Positions 1 through 11,261 of a stretch of 64,000 bases of DNA are shown one piece after another. Numbering within the stretch: the first letter of the stretch is position 1; each line of letters opens with the position of its first letter. Under the pieces are notes generated by a model. That model ran no database searches, was not told where the DNA came from, and was given only the letters and a program-made list of their open reading frames with translations. Source of the stretch: Dendrocalamus latiflorus (taxonomy: Eukaryota; Streptophyta; Magnoliopsida; Poales; Poaceae); the NCBI GenBank assembly GCA_017311315.1, contig CM029626.1:10673643-10737642 (forward strand). The letters are read 5' to 3'. The position numbers and the translations under genes were made by a program.

Positions 1-677
1 TCGCCGCCTCCTCCCTCGTCGGCTTCGTGCCGTGCTCTACTCTGAGTTCGCTCCACAACCGCGCTAAGGGGCTCGTGCCACCGCTTCTGCCATCCGTGGA
101 GCTCCCAGCGCATCGCTAACCATCCTGCTCGCCGTACGCCGCACTGCCCAGCGCACGCCGCCGAAAGCTGCACATCCTCGCTGCCGCGAGCCGTGCGGCC
201 GCGCCTCCTCCTCTCGATTCAAGAATTTTTTCGAGTTGAAATTTTCGCTATTTGAATTTTTCCGAGTTAAAATTTTCCAGATATTCTTTTCGAGTAAAAA
301 TTTGATTTTTTTTTTGTGCTAGAGGGGAAGGAAAGGGGAAGCAAATTCTATACGGCGGTGCCGCTCGTGCGACACCGCCTACGCTGCCGCCGCGTGTCCC
401 GCGGGAGCAGCCGCAGCACGCCTCGCAGGCGGTATCGCACGAGCGGCACCGCCGCATATAATTTTTTTCGAAGGAAAGGGGTGAGACCGTCCGTGGGGAA
501 AGGAGGGGAGGATGCGGGGGTGTGCCTGTGAGTTGCTACAGTGAGATCTACCTCAAATTACAGGTCCCAAACTTCATCTGTACAATGATCCGAGTTGCTT
601 GGGTAATGGGGACAAGGCCGCTGCGCCTACCGGAGCATGCACGAGTGCACGAGTCGTGCAAGAGCTTGCATGGCCAG
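1..677. other. Intergenic, GC-rich then AT-rich, with one hairpin
   Basis: Positions 1-210 are GC-rich with no convincing reading frame and 215-320 are AT-rich. The only structure I can support is the inverted repeat at 349-460, listed separately. The rest up to 677 shows nothing recognisable. Confidence 0.5.
349..460. repeat. GC-rich inverted repeat (MITE-like hairpin)
   Basis: The arms at 349-380 and 427-460 are reverse complements over about 30 bp with one internal mismatch and a short indel near the outer end. A 46-bp GC-rich loop separates them. AT-rich DNA flanks both sides. I could not identify a target-site duplication, so a MITE remnant and a simple palindrome both remain possible. 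Confidence 0.5.
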
Positions 678-682
678 GATAC

Positions 683-899
683 TGTGACGCCCTAGGGTCT
701 AAATCAGCTTAACTCTAATCTTATTTTGGATAGACTACGCATACGTAGCAACCTGTTTACACTTTTGTTCTCGCTTCGTGCAAAACGGTTAACCGAGGGT
801 GCTACCATTGAAACTCCTAGACTTATATGTAAGTGCTTCTCAAAATAAGCTAGCAAGATAAGATTAACCCAAATGGACCATCATGGGCGGGGTGTCACA
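683..899 (-). repeat. 3' LTR of the TRIM-like element
   Basis: This 217-bp copy matches 4879-5118 over most of its length, with scattered substitutions and lacking a short stretch found in the other copy. It begins TGTGACGCCC and ends GGGTGTCACA. Confidence 0.85.
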
Positions 900-1260
900 T
901 ATATCTCCCTCAAAGGACCCGACGTCCTCGTCGGACCAACATACCCACACTAGGGTAAATGATAAGGATTTCCCCTTTTAGCATATGTCTGTGCATTCAG
1001 TGTTAGCACATATGCCATGCGGGGTATCACATACACCCCCCTCAAAGGACCCGACGTCCTCGTCGGACCATCCCCTCTTAGCACATGTCCATGCGTTCAA
1101 TGCCAACACATATGCCATGCCGGGGTGTCACATACACTCCCCTCAAAGGACCTGACGTCCTCGTCGGACCAACATACCCACACTAGGGCAAATGATAAGG
1201 ATCTCCCCTCTTAGCACATGTCCGTGCGTTCAGTGCCAGCACATATGCTATGTCGTGTGT
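900..1260. repeat. Three direct repeats of the TRIM internal/PPT region
   Basis: Units start at about 900, 1032 and 1133. Each begins with a ctcaaaggacc/tgacgtcctcgtcgg block, and the first two end in a GGGGTATCACA or GGGGTGTCACA motif that mimics the LTR edge at 889-899. Unit lengths differ (about 130, 100 and 125 bp) because an internal segment is missing from the middle unit. Confidence 0.7.
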
Positions 1261-1289
1261 CCATTCTGGGCCCACATGCGCCACGCGCC

Positions 1290-4200
1290 CAGGGGCGGAT
1301 GTACAGTGTTGGGCCGGGGTCAAGTGACACCGACGACCTCTGGCCCAACCCACATACCCCACCATATATTTTAGCTAGTGACCCCCATGAAAAATCACAG
1401 TGACCCCAGCGGCCCAGGCGTCCAGCCCATAGTCCATACTGCGACGCTTCGTCTTCTGTCTTCTCCCCTCTCTGCGCGTGCAGGTACGTCTTGCAGAAAC
1501 CTAGGCGCGGGCGTGCGGCGACCTGGACGGCGTCCCGTCGCTCCCAGCGGCCGCGTACGTGCTCCTCCGGGAGAAGTTCCGACCAACCACGTTGACGCTC
1601 ACCGCCTCCGCGGACTCCAAGGACCGCTCCACCACCAAGCTCCTCATCTGCCTCCAGGTGATGACTCCAAGCCCCTGGGTGATTTGTCTATATTATGCTA
1701 ATTGCGAAGGATCAAATTTGGGGATGTTGTAGGGTGCGGCATTTTGGTGGTGTAAGCGTGTAGGAGCTGCTGATGACTTTGGTCTTTGGGGTTAGGCGGA
1801 GTTCGCGGAAATCGGAATGTTTGGGTTTTCCTGATCATTTACGTATTGTTTGCCCTCACGTTTGCTGTTTGCATGTGGTTGCACGTCATAGTATCAAATA
1901 ATTTAGGTAGTTTGCTCTGGGTGATTGTGAGCTTAAAGAAAGTTTGCTCTCTTGATTTTACTCCTTGTGAATGTATGTAGACACAGTCCCAGGCTTAGCT
2001 TCAAGAAAAATGTCAAGGAGTTTTGCCCTATGTAATGTGTATGCTATATCTATTATTCAGCTTCATGTTCTAATTTTTAAATATCTCCCTAACCTGACAG
2101 GTAGTAATACCATAATGGAACGATTTTTAAAAAGGAAACTACCACCAACCAATGATGCAGATGGTCCTAGAAGGACTTTGACAGGAGATGAAGATGGCCC
2201 ATCAAATTTTAATCATACCACTCGTCCATTGTTGTTGTCGCGAAAAGAGGTAAATTTGAATGAAATTCCTTATGATCCGCCCAATAGGAAGAGAATATCA
2301 CAATACATAGGCCCAAAGCTACAAGATGAGATAAAGCGCAAGTATTTGATTAGAGGGCCATACAGACCGCCACCTGGCTTTAAATATCCACAAAAGGTTA
2401 TATCAGGCAAGTCACGCCGATTTAATCCTGAATGGTTTACTATGTATGATTGGCTAGAGTACAGTGAGAAAGTAGACAAATGCTTTTGTTTGTATTGCTA
2501 CTTGTTCCGAGATAGTATTGAAGGCCAAGGTGGGAATGATGCATTCACAGTAGATGGTTGGTCATCTTGGAACAAATCGGACAGGCTTAGAGACCATGTT
2601 GGCGGTCCTAATAGTTTTCATAACACGGCGGTTAAAAGATGTGACAATTTGCTAAAGGAAGATCAATCAGTTGGTGCAGCTCTGAAAAAACAAAGTAATG
2701 CAGATAAAGAGAAGCACAAAATACGGTTAAATACTTCTATTAATGCCGTCCGGTACTTGTTGCATCAAGGCTTAGCTTTTCGTGGCCACGATGAATCAGA
2801 AAAGTCTACCAACAGGGGAAATTTTCTGGAGTTGGTAAAGCTTTTGGCAGAGCAAAATGAAACTGTAAAGAAGGTGATTCTAGGAAATGCTCCTGGAAAT
2901 AACAAAATGGTGGCTCCATCCATTCAAAAGGATATTGCTAATTGCTTTGCTGAGGTAATAAATCTATAAAAGTACCTTTATTCATTTTTTATTTAGATGG
3001 TGCCAACTTTCAATGTACTTTTTTATAAAATAATTTTTATTGTCTTGTGCAGATCATAGTAAAATCTATTATTGAAGAAATTGGTGGTGATGTGTTTTGT
3101 TTATTGGTTGATGAGTCCGCTGATGTCTCCGATAAAGAACAGATGGCTGTGGTACTGCGGTATGTTGACAAGTGTGGAGCAATAAAAGAAAGACTTACTG
3201 GTATTGTTCATGTGAAAGAAACATCGGCTTCATGTCTGAAATCTAACATTGATTATCTGTTCACAAAATATGGATTGAGCATAAAACAAGTTAGAGGCCA
3301 AGGCTATGACGGAGCTAGCAACATGAGAGGTGACTTTAATGGTTTGAGAGCTTTGATCATGAGAGAAAATAGCTCGGCATACTATGTCCATTGCTTTGCT
3401 CACCAACTTCAGTTAGTCATTGTAGCAGTTGCTAAGAAAAATGATGATATTAGTGATTTTTTTGACATGATATCTCTGTTGATTACTGTTGCCGGAGCTT
3501 CTTGCAAAAGAAAAGATATGATTCGAGAAAGTCAACAGGAAAGAGTAAAGAAAGCCATAAGCAATGGACAGCTTGCTAGTGGGTCCGGATTAAATCAGGA
3601 ACAGTCTCTTCAAAGAGCCGGGGACACCCGTTGGTGTTCTCACTATAAGACCTTAAAGAGTGTAAACAATCTGTTCCCTGACATTATTGAAGTGCTCCAG
3701 TATGTTGAGAAAGATGGTCCAAATGATGGTAAGAAACGACAAGCTCGTGGTCTCTTGGATTATCTTAGAGATTTTGATTTTGTGTTTCATTTGCACTTGA
3801 TGTTGCTTATCTTGGGACATGCAAATGCTTTGGCACTATCTTTGCAAAGGAAAGACAAAGATATATTGGAGGCCATGCTTGAGGTGAAATTAACCAAACA
3901 GAGATTTCAACAAATTAGAGATGATGGCTGGGAATCTCTATTGGAGGCAACATATTCATTTTGTGCAGATCAAGGTATTTCTAAGTTGGACATGGAAGAA
4001 GAGTATATGGATCGTCGCAAACCAAGGAAAAAAACTAACCGTACTAATTATCAGCACTACAGATATGATTGCTTAAATCCTGTTATTGACCTGCAACTTA
4101 CAGAGTTCAATGATCGTTTCAATGAGGTAAATTCGAATTTGCTAACTCACATGGCTGCATTCAGTCCAATGAATTCCTTTGATGCTTTCAAGCATGATAG

Positions 4201-4807
4201 TTTAATAGAGCTAGCCAAGTCCTATCCAAATGATTTTAATTCAAGCCAACTGAAGGATCTTGATCTTGAGCTTCATATTTATATTGATAATGTTCGAGCG
4301 GATGAAAGATTTGCCAAATTGGACACTATTTCTCAACTTGCTAAACTGATGGTGGATACAAAAAAGCATCTTGCTTTTCCTTTGGTATATCAACTCCTCA
4401 AATTAGTACTTGTGCTGCCTGTTGCCACCGCGTCAGTGGAGAGATGTTTTTCGGCAATGAAAATTGTGAAAACGGTATTACGGAATCGAATTAGTGATGA
4501 ATTTATGAATGATTCAATCATATGCTTCGTGGAGCCAAGCCTTTTAGCTACAATTCCAAATGACGATGTGATAGCTCTTTTTCAAAAGATGGGAACTCGC
4601 AAAGAGAAGATTTGAGAGGTAACTATTGTTAATTTCTTACAATGATATTTCTTGTTATCAACTTATCATGTACTGCTGTTAATTTATTCAGTGTATTATG
4701 CATGCATGGAACTATAGCAATAGTTTATTACTAGCTATTAGCCTCCATCAATTAGTGATGTATATTTATAGTGACCCTGACGATCGTTTTTCCTGGATCC
4801 GCCCCTG
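1290..4807 (+). mobile_element. Complete hAT-superfamily DNA transposon
   Basis: The element starts CAGGGGCGGAT (1290) and ends with its inverted copy ATCCGCCCCTG (4797-4807). A perfect 8-bp duplication CACGCGCC (1282-1289 and 4808-4815) flanks it. Eight-bp duplications and CAG...CTG ends are hallmarks of hAT. The interior carries a two-exon transposase whose frame is open throughout. At 3518 bp with termini, duplication and an open transposase, it looks autonomous and recently inserted. It lies inside the TRIM-like element, which gives the order of insertion. Confidence 0.93.
2115..4615 (+). CDS. hAT transposase (TTF zinc finger, DUF4371, C-terminal dimerisation), 2 exons
   Basis: I read this as join(2115..2954, 3053..4615), 800 residues. 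The intron is 2955-3052 (GTAATA...TTGTGCAG) and is phase 0. I chose the ATG at 2115 because it opens the usual MERFLKRK-type N-terminus of this family; an upstream in-frame ATG at 1971 would add an unrelated leader. A TTF-type zinc finger occupies about residues 101-175 (cysteines 123, 125 and 128, histidines 161 and 169). The RNase-H-like core has VDESADVSDKEQ (Asp300) and GYDGASNM (Asp366), with CFAHQLQL following. The hAT dimerisation region, with SVERCFSAMK, is near the C-terminus. No stop or frameshift interrupts it. The family includes ZMYM1-like plant transposases. A domesticated gene is unlikely because TIRs and TSD are intact. Confidence 0.92.
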
Positions 4808-4878
4808 CACGCGCCATATGCTCGCGTTTCTGATCTGCACGCGCCCATGTAACCGTGAGAGTCGGCTTTGATACCATT

Positions 4879-5118
4879 TGTAACGCCCTAGGGTCCAAAC
4901 CGGCTTAGGTCTAACCCTATTCTGGATATGCCACTCACACGTAGCAACTTGCTTACACTTTCGTCCTCGCTTCGCGCAAAACGGTTAACCGGAGGTGCTA
5001 CCATTGGAATTCTTAAACTTATATGTAAGTACTTCTCAAGCTAAGCTAGTAAGGTGAGACTATCCCACACCCTCATATACATACACACAAAGGGATCATC
5101 ATGGACCGGGGTGTCACA
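4879..5118 (-). repeat. 5' LTR of the TRIM-like element
   Basis: This 240-bp copy pairs with 683-899. The adjacent sequence at 4865-4878, read on the minus strand, is the primer-binding site (TGGTATCAAAGC), spaced two bases from the LTR. Confidence 0.85.
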
Positions 5119-5123
5119 GATAC

Positions 5124-6393
5124 TCACTTCACTAATGTCTAACGTAGAAGGAGCACCTTAACGAAATATGTTTAATGACCTCTCTGACTTGAAATTAAAT
5201 ATGTTAAATGACCACTCTTACTTGAAACTAGCTCTCCCTAATGTGATGCTTTAGGCTAAGCAGTTGTCATTACTTGCGGTAAGATATTTCCATGGCCACA
5301 ATACTCGAGTGTCATTTTTACATAGCAAAGGTTTGGGATTCATAGAAGACAATTTTCTGTGAAACAATTTGACCCTGGTTACATAACAGCTCACAAGAAA
5401 CCTGAAAAGTCTTCAGAACCGGGCGATTAAAAGACGAAAGGCGCAAAAACTAACGCCTGTGAGGAAACAGAAATGGACGGCCGGCGATACCTTTGCACGT
5501 CTTGTCACTGTCTCCCCGTGCCTCTCTGTCTCTCCCTCCCTCCCCCGAGAGCACCGACGCGCCCAAGGTCAAATCACTTCGGCAATGGAGTCACACAAGC
5601 GCACGGCCGAGGTAGCCAGCATTGACACGGAAAAGCACGTACGCTAGCTGCGCGTACAGATCGGTCACAGAAGCCTGCGAAGCCCACGCCAATCGGCTAC
5701 AGGGCTAAACCCAGTGCATGATGCAATGAACGGCACCGATGAGTTATTATTTGCTACATTAGCTCGGTTGGCTGATTCTAGCTTCCGGTTTTTAGCTTTT
5801 ATTTTACTATTTTCTGGTTTTTTTATATTCCTTCGTATTGTTCGTGATGGGTTAATTTTTTTTCTATTTCTATTTTTTAATTTAATTATGCCAAATAAAC
5901 CATCAACTGCTACAATGAAAAATAAATCATCTATAATAAAAATCATAAACCATCGCTACACTGGGCACCACCTTAAGGTTTCGTGCGCCCATAATGCATG
6001 GACTTCAAACCAACTGGCCCTGCCTCGTTCGGCATTTGCAAAGCATGTGCACGGTAGCCGATGCACTCTGCATGGCCACACGTACGTACGTAGTACTTAC
6101 TACACCACTCCCATACAGTTTCTTTTGTCCTCTTCCTACATCTCTCTCTTCCTCTGTCTCTGCCTTCTGAAACGTGAAGACCATACAGTTTCGTTTCGCA
6201 GTCCTCGAACGAGCAAGATGGTACGCCTTGGGTGGCATGCACCTGTCAGGGCAACATGGACGACTAGGCCTGGCCAGTCGTGGGCTCGTGGCCAGGACTG
6301 GCTGCCGGCCAGTCCGGAGAATTCATGCATGGTCTGGTCGACAGGGCCAATCCAAGGGGTTTACCCTACACCCCACACACAGGGCGCACCTCG
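5124..6393. other. Intergenic, AT-rich repeat-like block inside
   Basis: No gene recognised. About 5740-5990 is AT-rich and resembles the dispersed family seen at 28543-28827, 28846-29110 and 49030-49280 (ttcactatt/tttagctttt runs followed by atgccaaataaaccat). The longer reading frames here on both strands overlap one another and show no family motif. Confidence 0.45.
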
Positions 6394-7697
6394 ATGTTGT
6401 CATGGAGCTGTGTCTATGTGACATCCAGACGTACAATGAATACCTGGAGTGGTACGTACCCCAGTCACGTATCAGACTCACCATTCCTCCACCAGATCAC
6501 CCCGAGCAGATCACGCACGAGGAACATATGCAATGCTTGATCGATCCCCATAGCGCTTTGCGGCAACATGATAGCGTAAGACAGTTCAAATATCTTATCG
6601 TTTCATTTAAGAAATTCATACTGATCGTTATTGAACCTGTTTCGTATGTCACTTCGGTTGGAGCAGGCGCAACGCATCGCAAGCGCGTTGAAGGCCGCCA
6701 TCAGCAGCCTAAAGACATCACCGGTCCTACAGAAGACTATGAAGTTCATCCTAAAGCTGTCCAAAAAATAGTGCACAACCTAAGCTGCGATCGTTCCATG
6801 GATCACAGTGTGCACATGAGCAACCCAGTGGGGGCACCACGCTCACCCGCTAGGTCATCGCGATCTAGCAAGTTCAGCCAACCATCGAAATCTACTGAGT
6901 CTGCCTGGCGTCGTAATACTAGCTGCCAATCATCTGTACACCGTACCGACTAGGAGATAAATTACGTACGAACTTACATTTTGTTTTCCTATTAGACCTT
7001 GCATTCCACTAATATTATGGCGTTCTCCCACCACAGGTCCGTCGTCGAGATGCATCGCTTTTGACGTCCGCACCACCTGCACAGACTACTCCTTCCTATT
7101 GTTCATCTTCGCTGCACATTCAGGTGGTATGAGATTCGGATTGTATATCCGGAATATTTATTGTGACTAATATCGTTTCATCTTGTAGCCTCCAATTCAA
7201 CGTGGGGTGATGACAAATCCACCGATGACGACACGGGCCTCCGAGATGCTTCCAGAGAGCAGTACATGGTGCCAGGGTTTGCAGCGTACGCAGGGCAGAG
7301 CTCAGCGTTCACAGGATACCCAGGGTTTGGACACTTCGGTGGGCAGAGCTCCTACGGCTTTGCTGCCAAGTCGTACAGTCAAGGCGAGAGCTCCTTTGCA
7401 CCACGAGGGGGATTTCTATAGTCCTTCGTACGCGACATTATTGCGGAAAGCTCACAGTTCGGCATGTCTCAACTGGAGGACTTCGACCCTTACCAGACCC
7501 AGCCTACTGTACTTAAGCCTACCAGACCACTGCCGACCACTGAGCAAACAGAACGGTCTCCATACTTCCTCGACCCGAGACGCAACCTCCAAACCGACTG
7601 ACATACCTGACAGGACATGCTCGTGTGCAACGGAAGACAATGCCACGTATGGGGAGGCAGATGCAGCAAGTAGATAGCAGTGGCTCAGATGGGTGAG
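6394..7697 (+). pseudogene. Decayed plant-mobile-domain-like protein (C-terminal part)
   Basis: One frame near 6400-6530 reads DIQTYNEYLEWYVP followed by a proline-rich stretch. This resembles the segment after the aminotransferase-like plant mobile domain in transposon-related grass proteins annotated as 'serine/threonine-protein phosphatase 7 long form homolog'. A second frame near 7196-7420 is rich in Gly, Phe, Ser and Gln, and a third near 7490-7600 reads PYFLDPRRNLQTD, like the tail of such proteins. Frames change between blocks and stops intervene, so it is not functional. The N-terminal mobile domain is absent. The recognition is from memory of the family and is moderate. Confidence 0.45.
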
Positions 7698-8646
7698 CCA
7701 TATCGTATCCAATGTGATGTATTTTTTGTACTACAGTAATTACTTTTAATTGTACAAGATTTGTAATATATATATATAATTGTAAAAAAATCATGAAATA
7801 TTTGTAGATTCATGATTAAATTAACCTAACTAAATGTGGCAAATTCAAACAACATAAAATTCCCAAAAAAAATTACATAATACTATGACTATATTGGGAG
7901 ACTTCACATAAAATTTTGTAATTTTTATAACTCGTTTGTTATATGTAAAAACTCATAAAAATATTAAAATTGTATGAATTTTTGAGCTATATTCTTGATG
8001 GATAAAATTGCCCAAAATTTACACTATGAGGTACGTAATGTTAGAAGGTTGTACATAAATTTTTGTAATTTTTGAGCTAATTTGGTATGTTTAGAAATTC
8101 AAAAAACAACTAAACATAAAAAATTAGGGTAGGTAATTAAGTCGGCTAATTAGCCATCTTAATCACCTGCCGCCCCCTCACTAGACGGCAGGCATGTCTG
8201 CCGTCCTCCCCACCAGGTGGCAGGCTACCTACCGTCTGGTGATAGGGCAGCCGGCGGCCTCACCGTGTGTCGCATCCCTAACGCTACCGCCTGCCCACTG
8301 GATGGCATAAGTGCCATTTTTGTAAATTCGGCGCGCATATAGCTACTTTTGTAAATATGGTGCGTAATAGTTCCAAATCTAGCTTTAACTCAGTTGCTTG
8401 CTCATTTAGAGATCAAATAACTCCGCAACATTTATGATATCAGTCTAGCCCTCGCCTCGGTAGTGGGAATGCACACTCTCTTTATCTGCATTCCTTTATG
8501 GTGAGCTAAATGTAACTTAATGTCCCAAAAATAGCAAACAAACATAATCAATCTACAACACAATCTGCAAATTATTTCAAGTGACAAAAAACAAGTACTC
8601 GTATATAAGAAAATCCATCGCGCAACTATACACACTATAGCGCTAG
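7698..8646. other. Intergenic, AT-rich with a GC-rich island
   Basis: 7700-8150 is AT-rich and low in complexity. 8165-8330 is GC-rich with repeated inverted CCGCC/GGCGG and ggcagg/cctgcc motifs, often seen in Mutator-like element interiors. No gene is visible and no termini could be assigned. Confidence 0.4.
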
Positions 8647-8651
8647 CACGT

Positions 8652-9104
8652 TGTCGTCAGTGCGAATCCGGACAGTAAACTTAGAAGCACACGGAGACCG
8701 CTGAGGATGCGAAGGGGACTAAAGGAGAAGCACTCAACCATAAGTGTATTCAATATGAGTGATATAGGGTTATAAAATGGCCTCCTCTTTCCCATTACAA
8801 GAGTCCTATTTATAAAGAGAGAGGGGAAGGCAAGCGAAGTTACAAGATTACCCTTAGGGTCTAGTTTATTTTTAGGGATATTTACATCATTTGCCCCATG
8901 CGAGCCCCCCATGTCCAAGACTCCGAGGTCGATTCGAGGTCAGCACCGGACGTCGCCCGAGGTTGGCCCCGGATACCTGCAGGGCCGATCTTGCACACTT
9001 TGTCTGGCATTGGCCCCAGATCCTTCCAGGGTAGCCCCTTAAACAGGTGTCGTCGCTCCAAAGTGGTCATGGGCCCGAGATGGCGTAGGGACCCACCCCC
9101 AACA
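8652..9104 (-). repeat. 3' LTR of the 7-kb LTR element
   Basis: This 453-bp copy aligns with 15072-15608 from the gtgcgaatcc block, through the shared ggcaagcgaagttacaagat stretch, to the CCCCCAACA end. Divergence is clearly higher than in the other LTR pairs of this window. Confidence 0.85.
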
Positions 9105-9116
9105 TTAGCCCCTCGC

Positions 9117-11261
9117 CAATCCGGTCGGTCGTCGATTGCCCGCTCAGTGTGGCACACCAACTTGCAAAAGGGGTTGACGCGCTACCTCGGGTCAATGATC
9201 TCACTAGTAGCCTGCAATGTACTCTGACAACATGTTAAAATAGCTTAGTCATTGTGCAAACTTCAGATGATAGGTCGTGCTCGCGCCTCCGAGTTGGGTT
9301 CTCCGGGTGCTCGCCAAAGGCTCCACTCAGCTAGTTTTTGGGTCGTATTGGGGAGTCCACCATTACACATAAGGACACAGGGTCATGAACAATTAAGGAG
9401 TCAAATGTCGATCGCCCATATGCCAAAGTTACACGGAGACTCCAGATTAGGACTTAGCCAAAAGAAGTGCCTCGCGAAGTTAGTTCTCGACCTATGGTGT
9501 TCAAGAGGTGAAGGTATGCACAGGGGTGCCAAGCTTGACTTGCTTAGGCATGGCCACCAAAGGACGATAGAACCTAGGGGTGCAAAAGGTTGACCCATGT
9601 GAACATGCTAAAATAAGTGCCTAACTTGCTGGCTCAAGAGGCGCGGAGTCCTTAAATAGTCGGGACATTGCATCATCTCATCAAGACGGGCATGGATGTG
9701 CCACTAGTCCAAGGCGCGACCGGGCTTTAAGGTGCATGAAGTCGACTAGGGTGTTCGCATTATTGCGCGTGAGCTCGATTGGCAATGATAAGACTAGCCT
9801 GACGAGGCTCGACCCTCAAGGCAAGGGGATACATGCTAAGCCATCGTCAGCTTGACTACCGTGGCATGGCACTAGAGACTTAGGAGTGTGCCCCATGCTC
9901 GGCTCATGAGGGCGTGTCCCACAAAGCAAGGAGTGTCCGACGCAACTGTAAAGCGATTAGCCTAACGAGTGTGCCTAACCGAGGTGATACCGATAGGTTG
10001 AGCTGGGCTTGGTCGAGGGAATGCCTTGTGTATCATACGGAGGTGAAGCTATCACTATGTTGCCCCTTGCTAGGTGAACTAACCCAATGACTAGGTGCAC
10101 ACTGAGACGTAAAGCACTAGGAATGAACGAGTTGCCTGCAAGGCGAGGTGGCGTGTATCGAAGAGCCTATTAGCTGACTCCTAGAGGGGTCGCCCGTGGT
10201 GTGAGTGGTTGTGCACCAAAGTGTTGGGTGCTCAATTCATCTTTACATGTGACCTCACGAGGAGTTCTCAACTCACTGAGGGCCGACCTTTGAGGTGAGC
10301 AGATATGCACCTGAACACAGGGTGGTCGATTCGTTGAGGCTAGCATGGACGACTCATCAAGGCATTGACTGTGAGGCATGGAGTACTCCATAGGTCGATA
10401 CGTGGCCCTCGATGGAAAGAGGTGATTAGGTTATTCTTCGGTTATCCATAGAGCTAGAGAGAGTCCATGGTCGGGGAGGGCAATAGAGGCGAAGTGAAGC
10501 TCAGCTGGGGAGAAGCCATCAAGACTGATCAAACTGCATCGGGATCAAGCCACTGCTCTCAAGATGCTCGAAAAGCTTCGTTGACACACTGGAAGGGCCG
10601 AGGAAGTGGACATAGTGAACCACCATCTCGAGAGTGACATCGACTTTGTCTTTGGCACATCATGGACCTAGTTTGGGGGCCAGATCAAAGCCCAAATAGT
10701 AGTAGCAGTAGTGGATTCAATCTGAGCCGTGATGGTGGCACACGGAGGATGCCGAGCCCATACGATGGTGCGTCTCTTGTTGGGAAAAACATGACGCTCG
10801 GGACTCATTTTCGCGCGGGGAGTAATGCTGGCTCATGCGCCGATTGGTGTGGCGCGAAGACAGAATACCCAAAGTTTATCCTGCGACTACCTGGCCTTTT
10901 GTGCAAGAATGCAAGAGGATTGTAACTGCCCTTGTTCTTTTCACACAACTTGCACCGTTGTTGCTTGCCTAATGAGGATAAAGTCTGCTTGCTACTCTTT
11001 ACTAGGGGTATCCCACTACCCCGTCTCCCATCGAAAAAACTTAGTACTCAGGATGAAGCTCACGAGTGGAAATACGCTTGGAGAGGCAATAAGGTCGTCG
11101 TCTGCTATTGAGAAAAACTTAGTGCCCGGGACAAAGCTCCCAAGGGCACTTTGCTTGGAGAGGCGAGAACGTTGCCGTCTCCCATCAAAAAGAACTTCGC
11201 CCTTGACACAAGACTCTCAAGCGGTGCTTCGTTTGGGGATAGGGCCAACTTGACCTCAGAG
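9117..11261. other. Interior of the LTR element, non-coding
   Basis: Degenerate GC-rich DNA with many short recurring words (gaggtg, ccgagg, cctaacgag) and no motif-bearing reading frame. Three gaaaaacttagt(a/g)c-type motifs at about 11033-11200 look like a degenerate repeat of about 70 bp leading into the 29-bp array. Confidence 0.5.

Larger units (their letters stand above)
683..5118 (-). mobile_element. Non-autonomous TRIM-like LTR element with a nested hAT
   Basis: Two related terminal repeats (683-899 and 4879-5118) with TG...CA ends are flanked by a perfect 5-bp duplication GATAC (678-682 and 5119-5123). Next to the right repeat, read on the minus strand, lies TGGTATCAAAGC, which fits a tRNA-type primer-binding site. 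The right repeat is therefore the 5' LTR. A purine-rich GAGGGAG tract lies by the other LTR. Removing the nested hAT (1290-4807 plus one TSD copy) leaves an element of about 910 bp with no coding capacity, which matches TRIM size. The two LTRs differ at many positions, so the insertion is not very recent. Confidence 0.85.
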
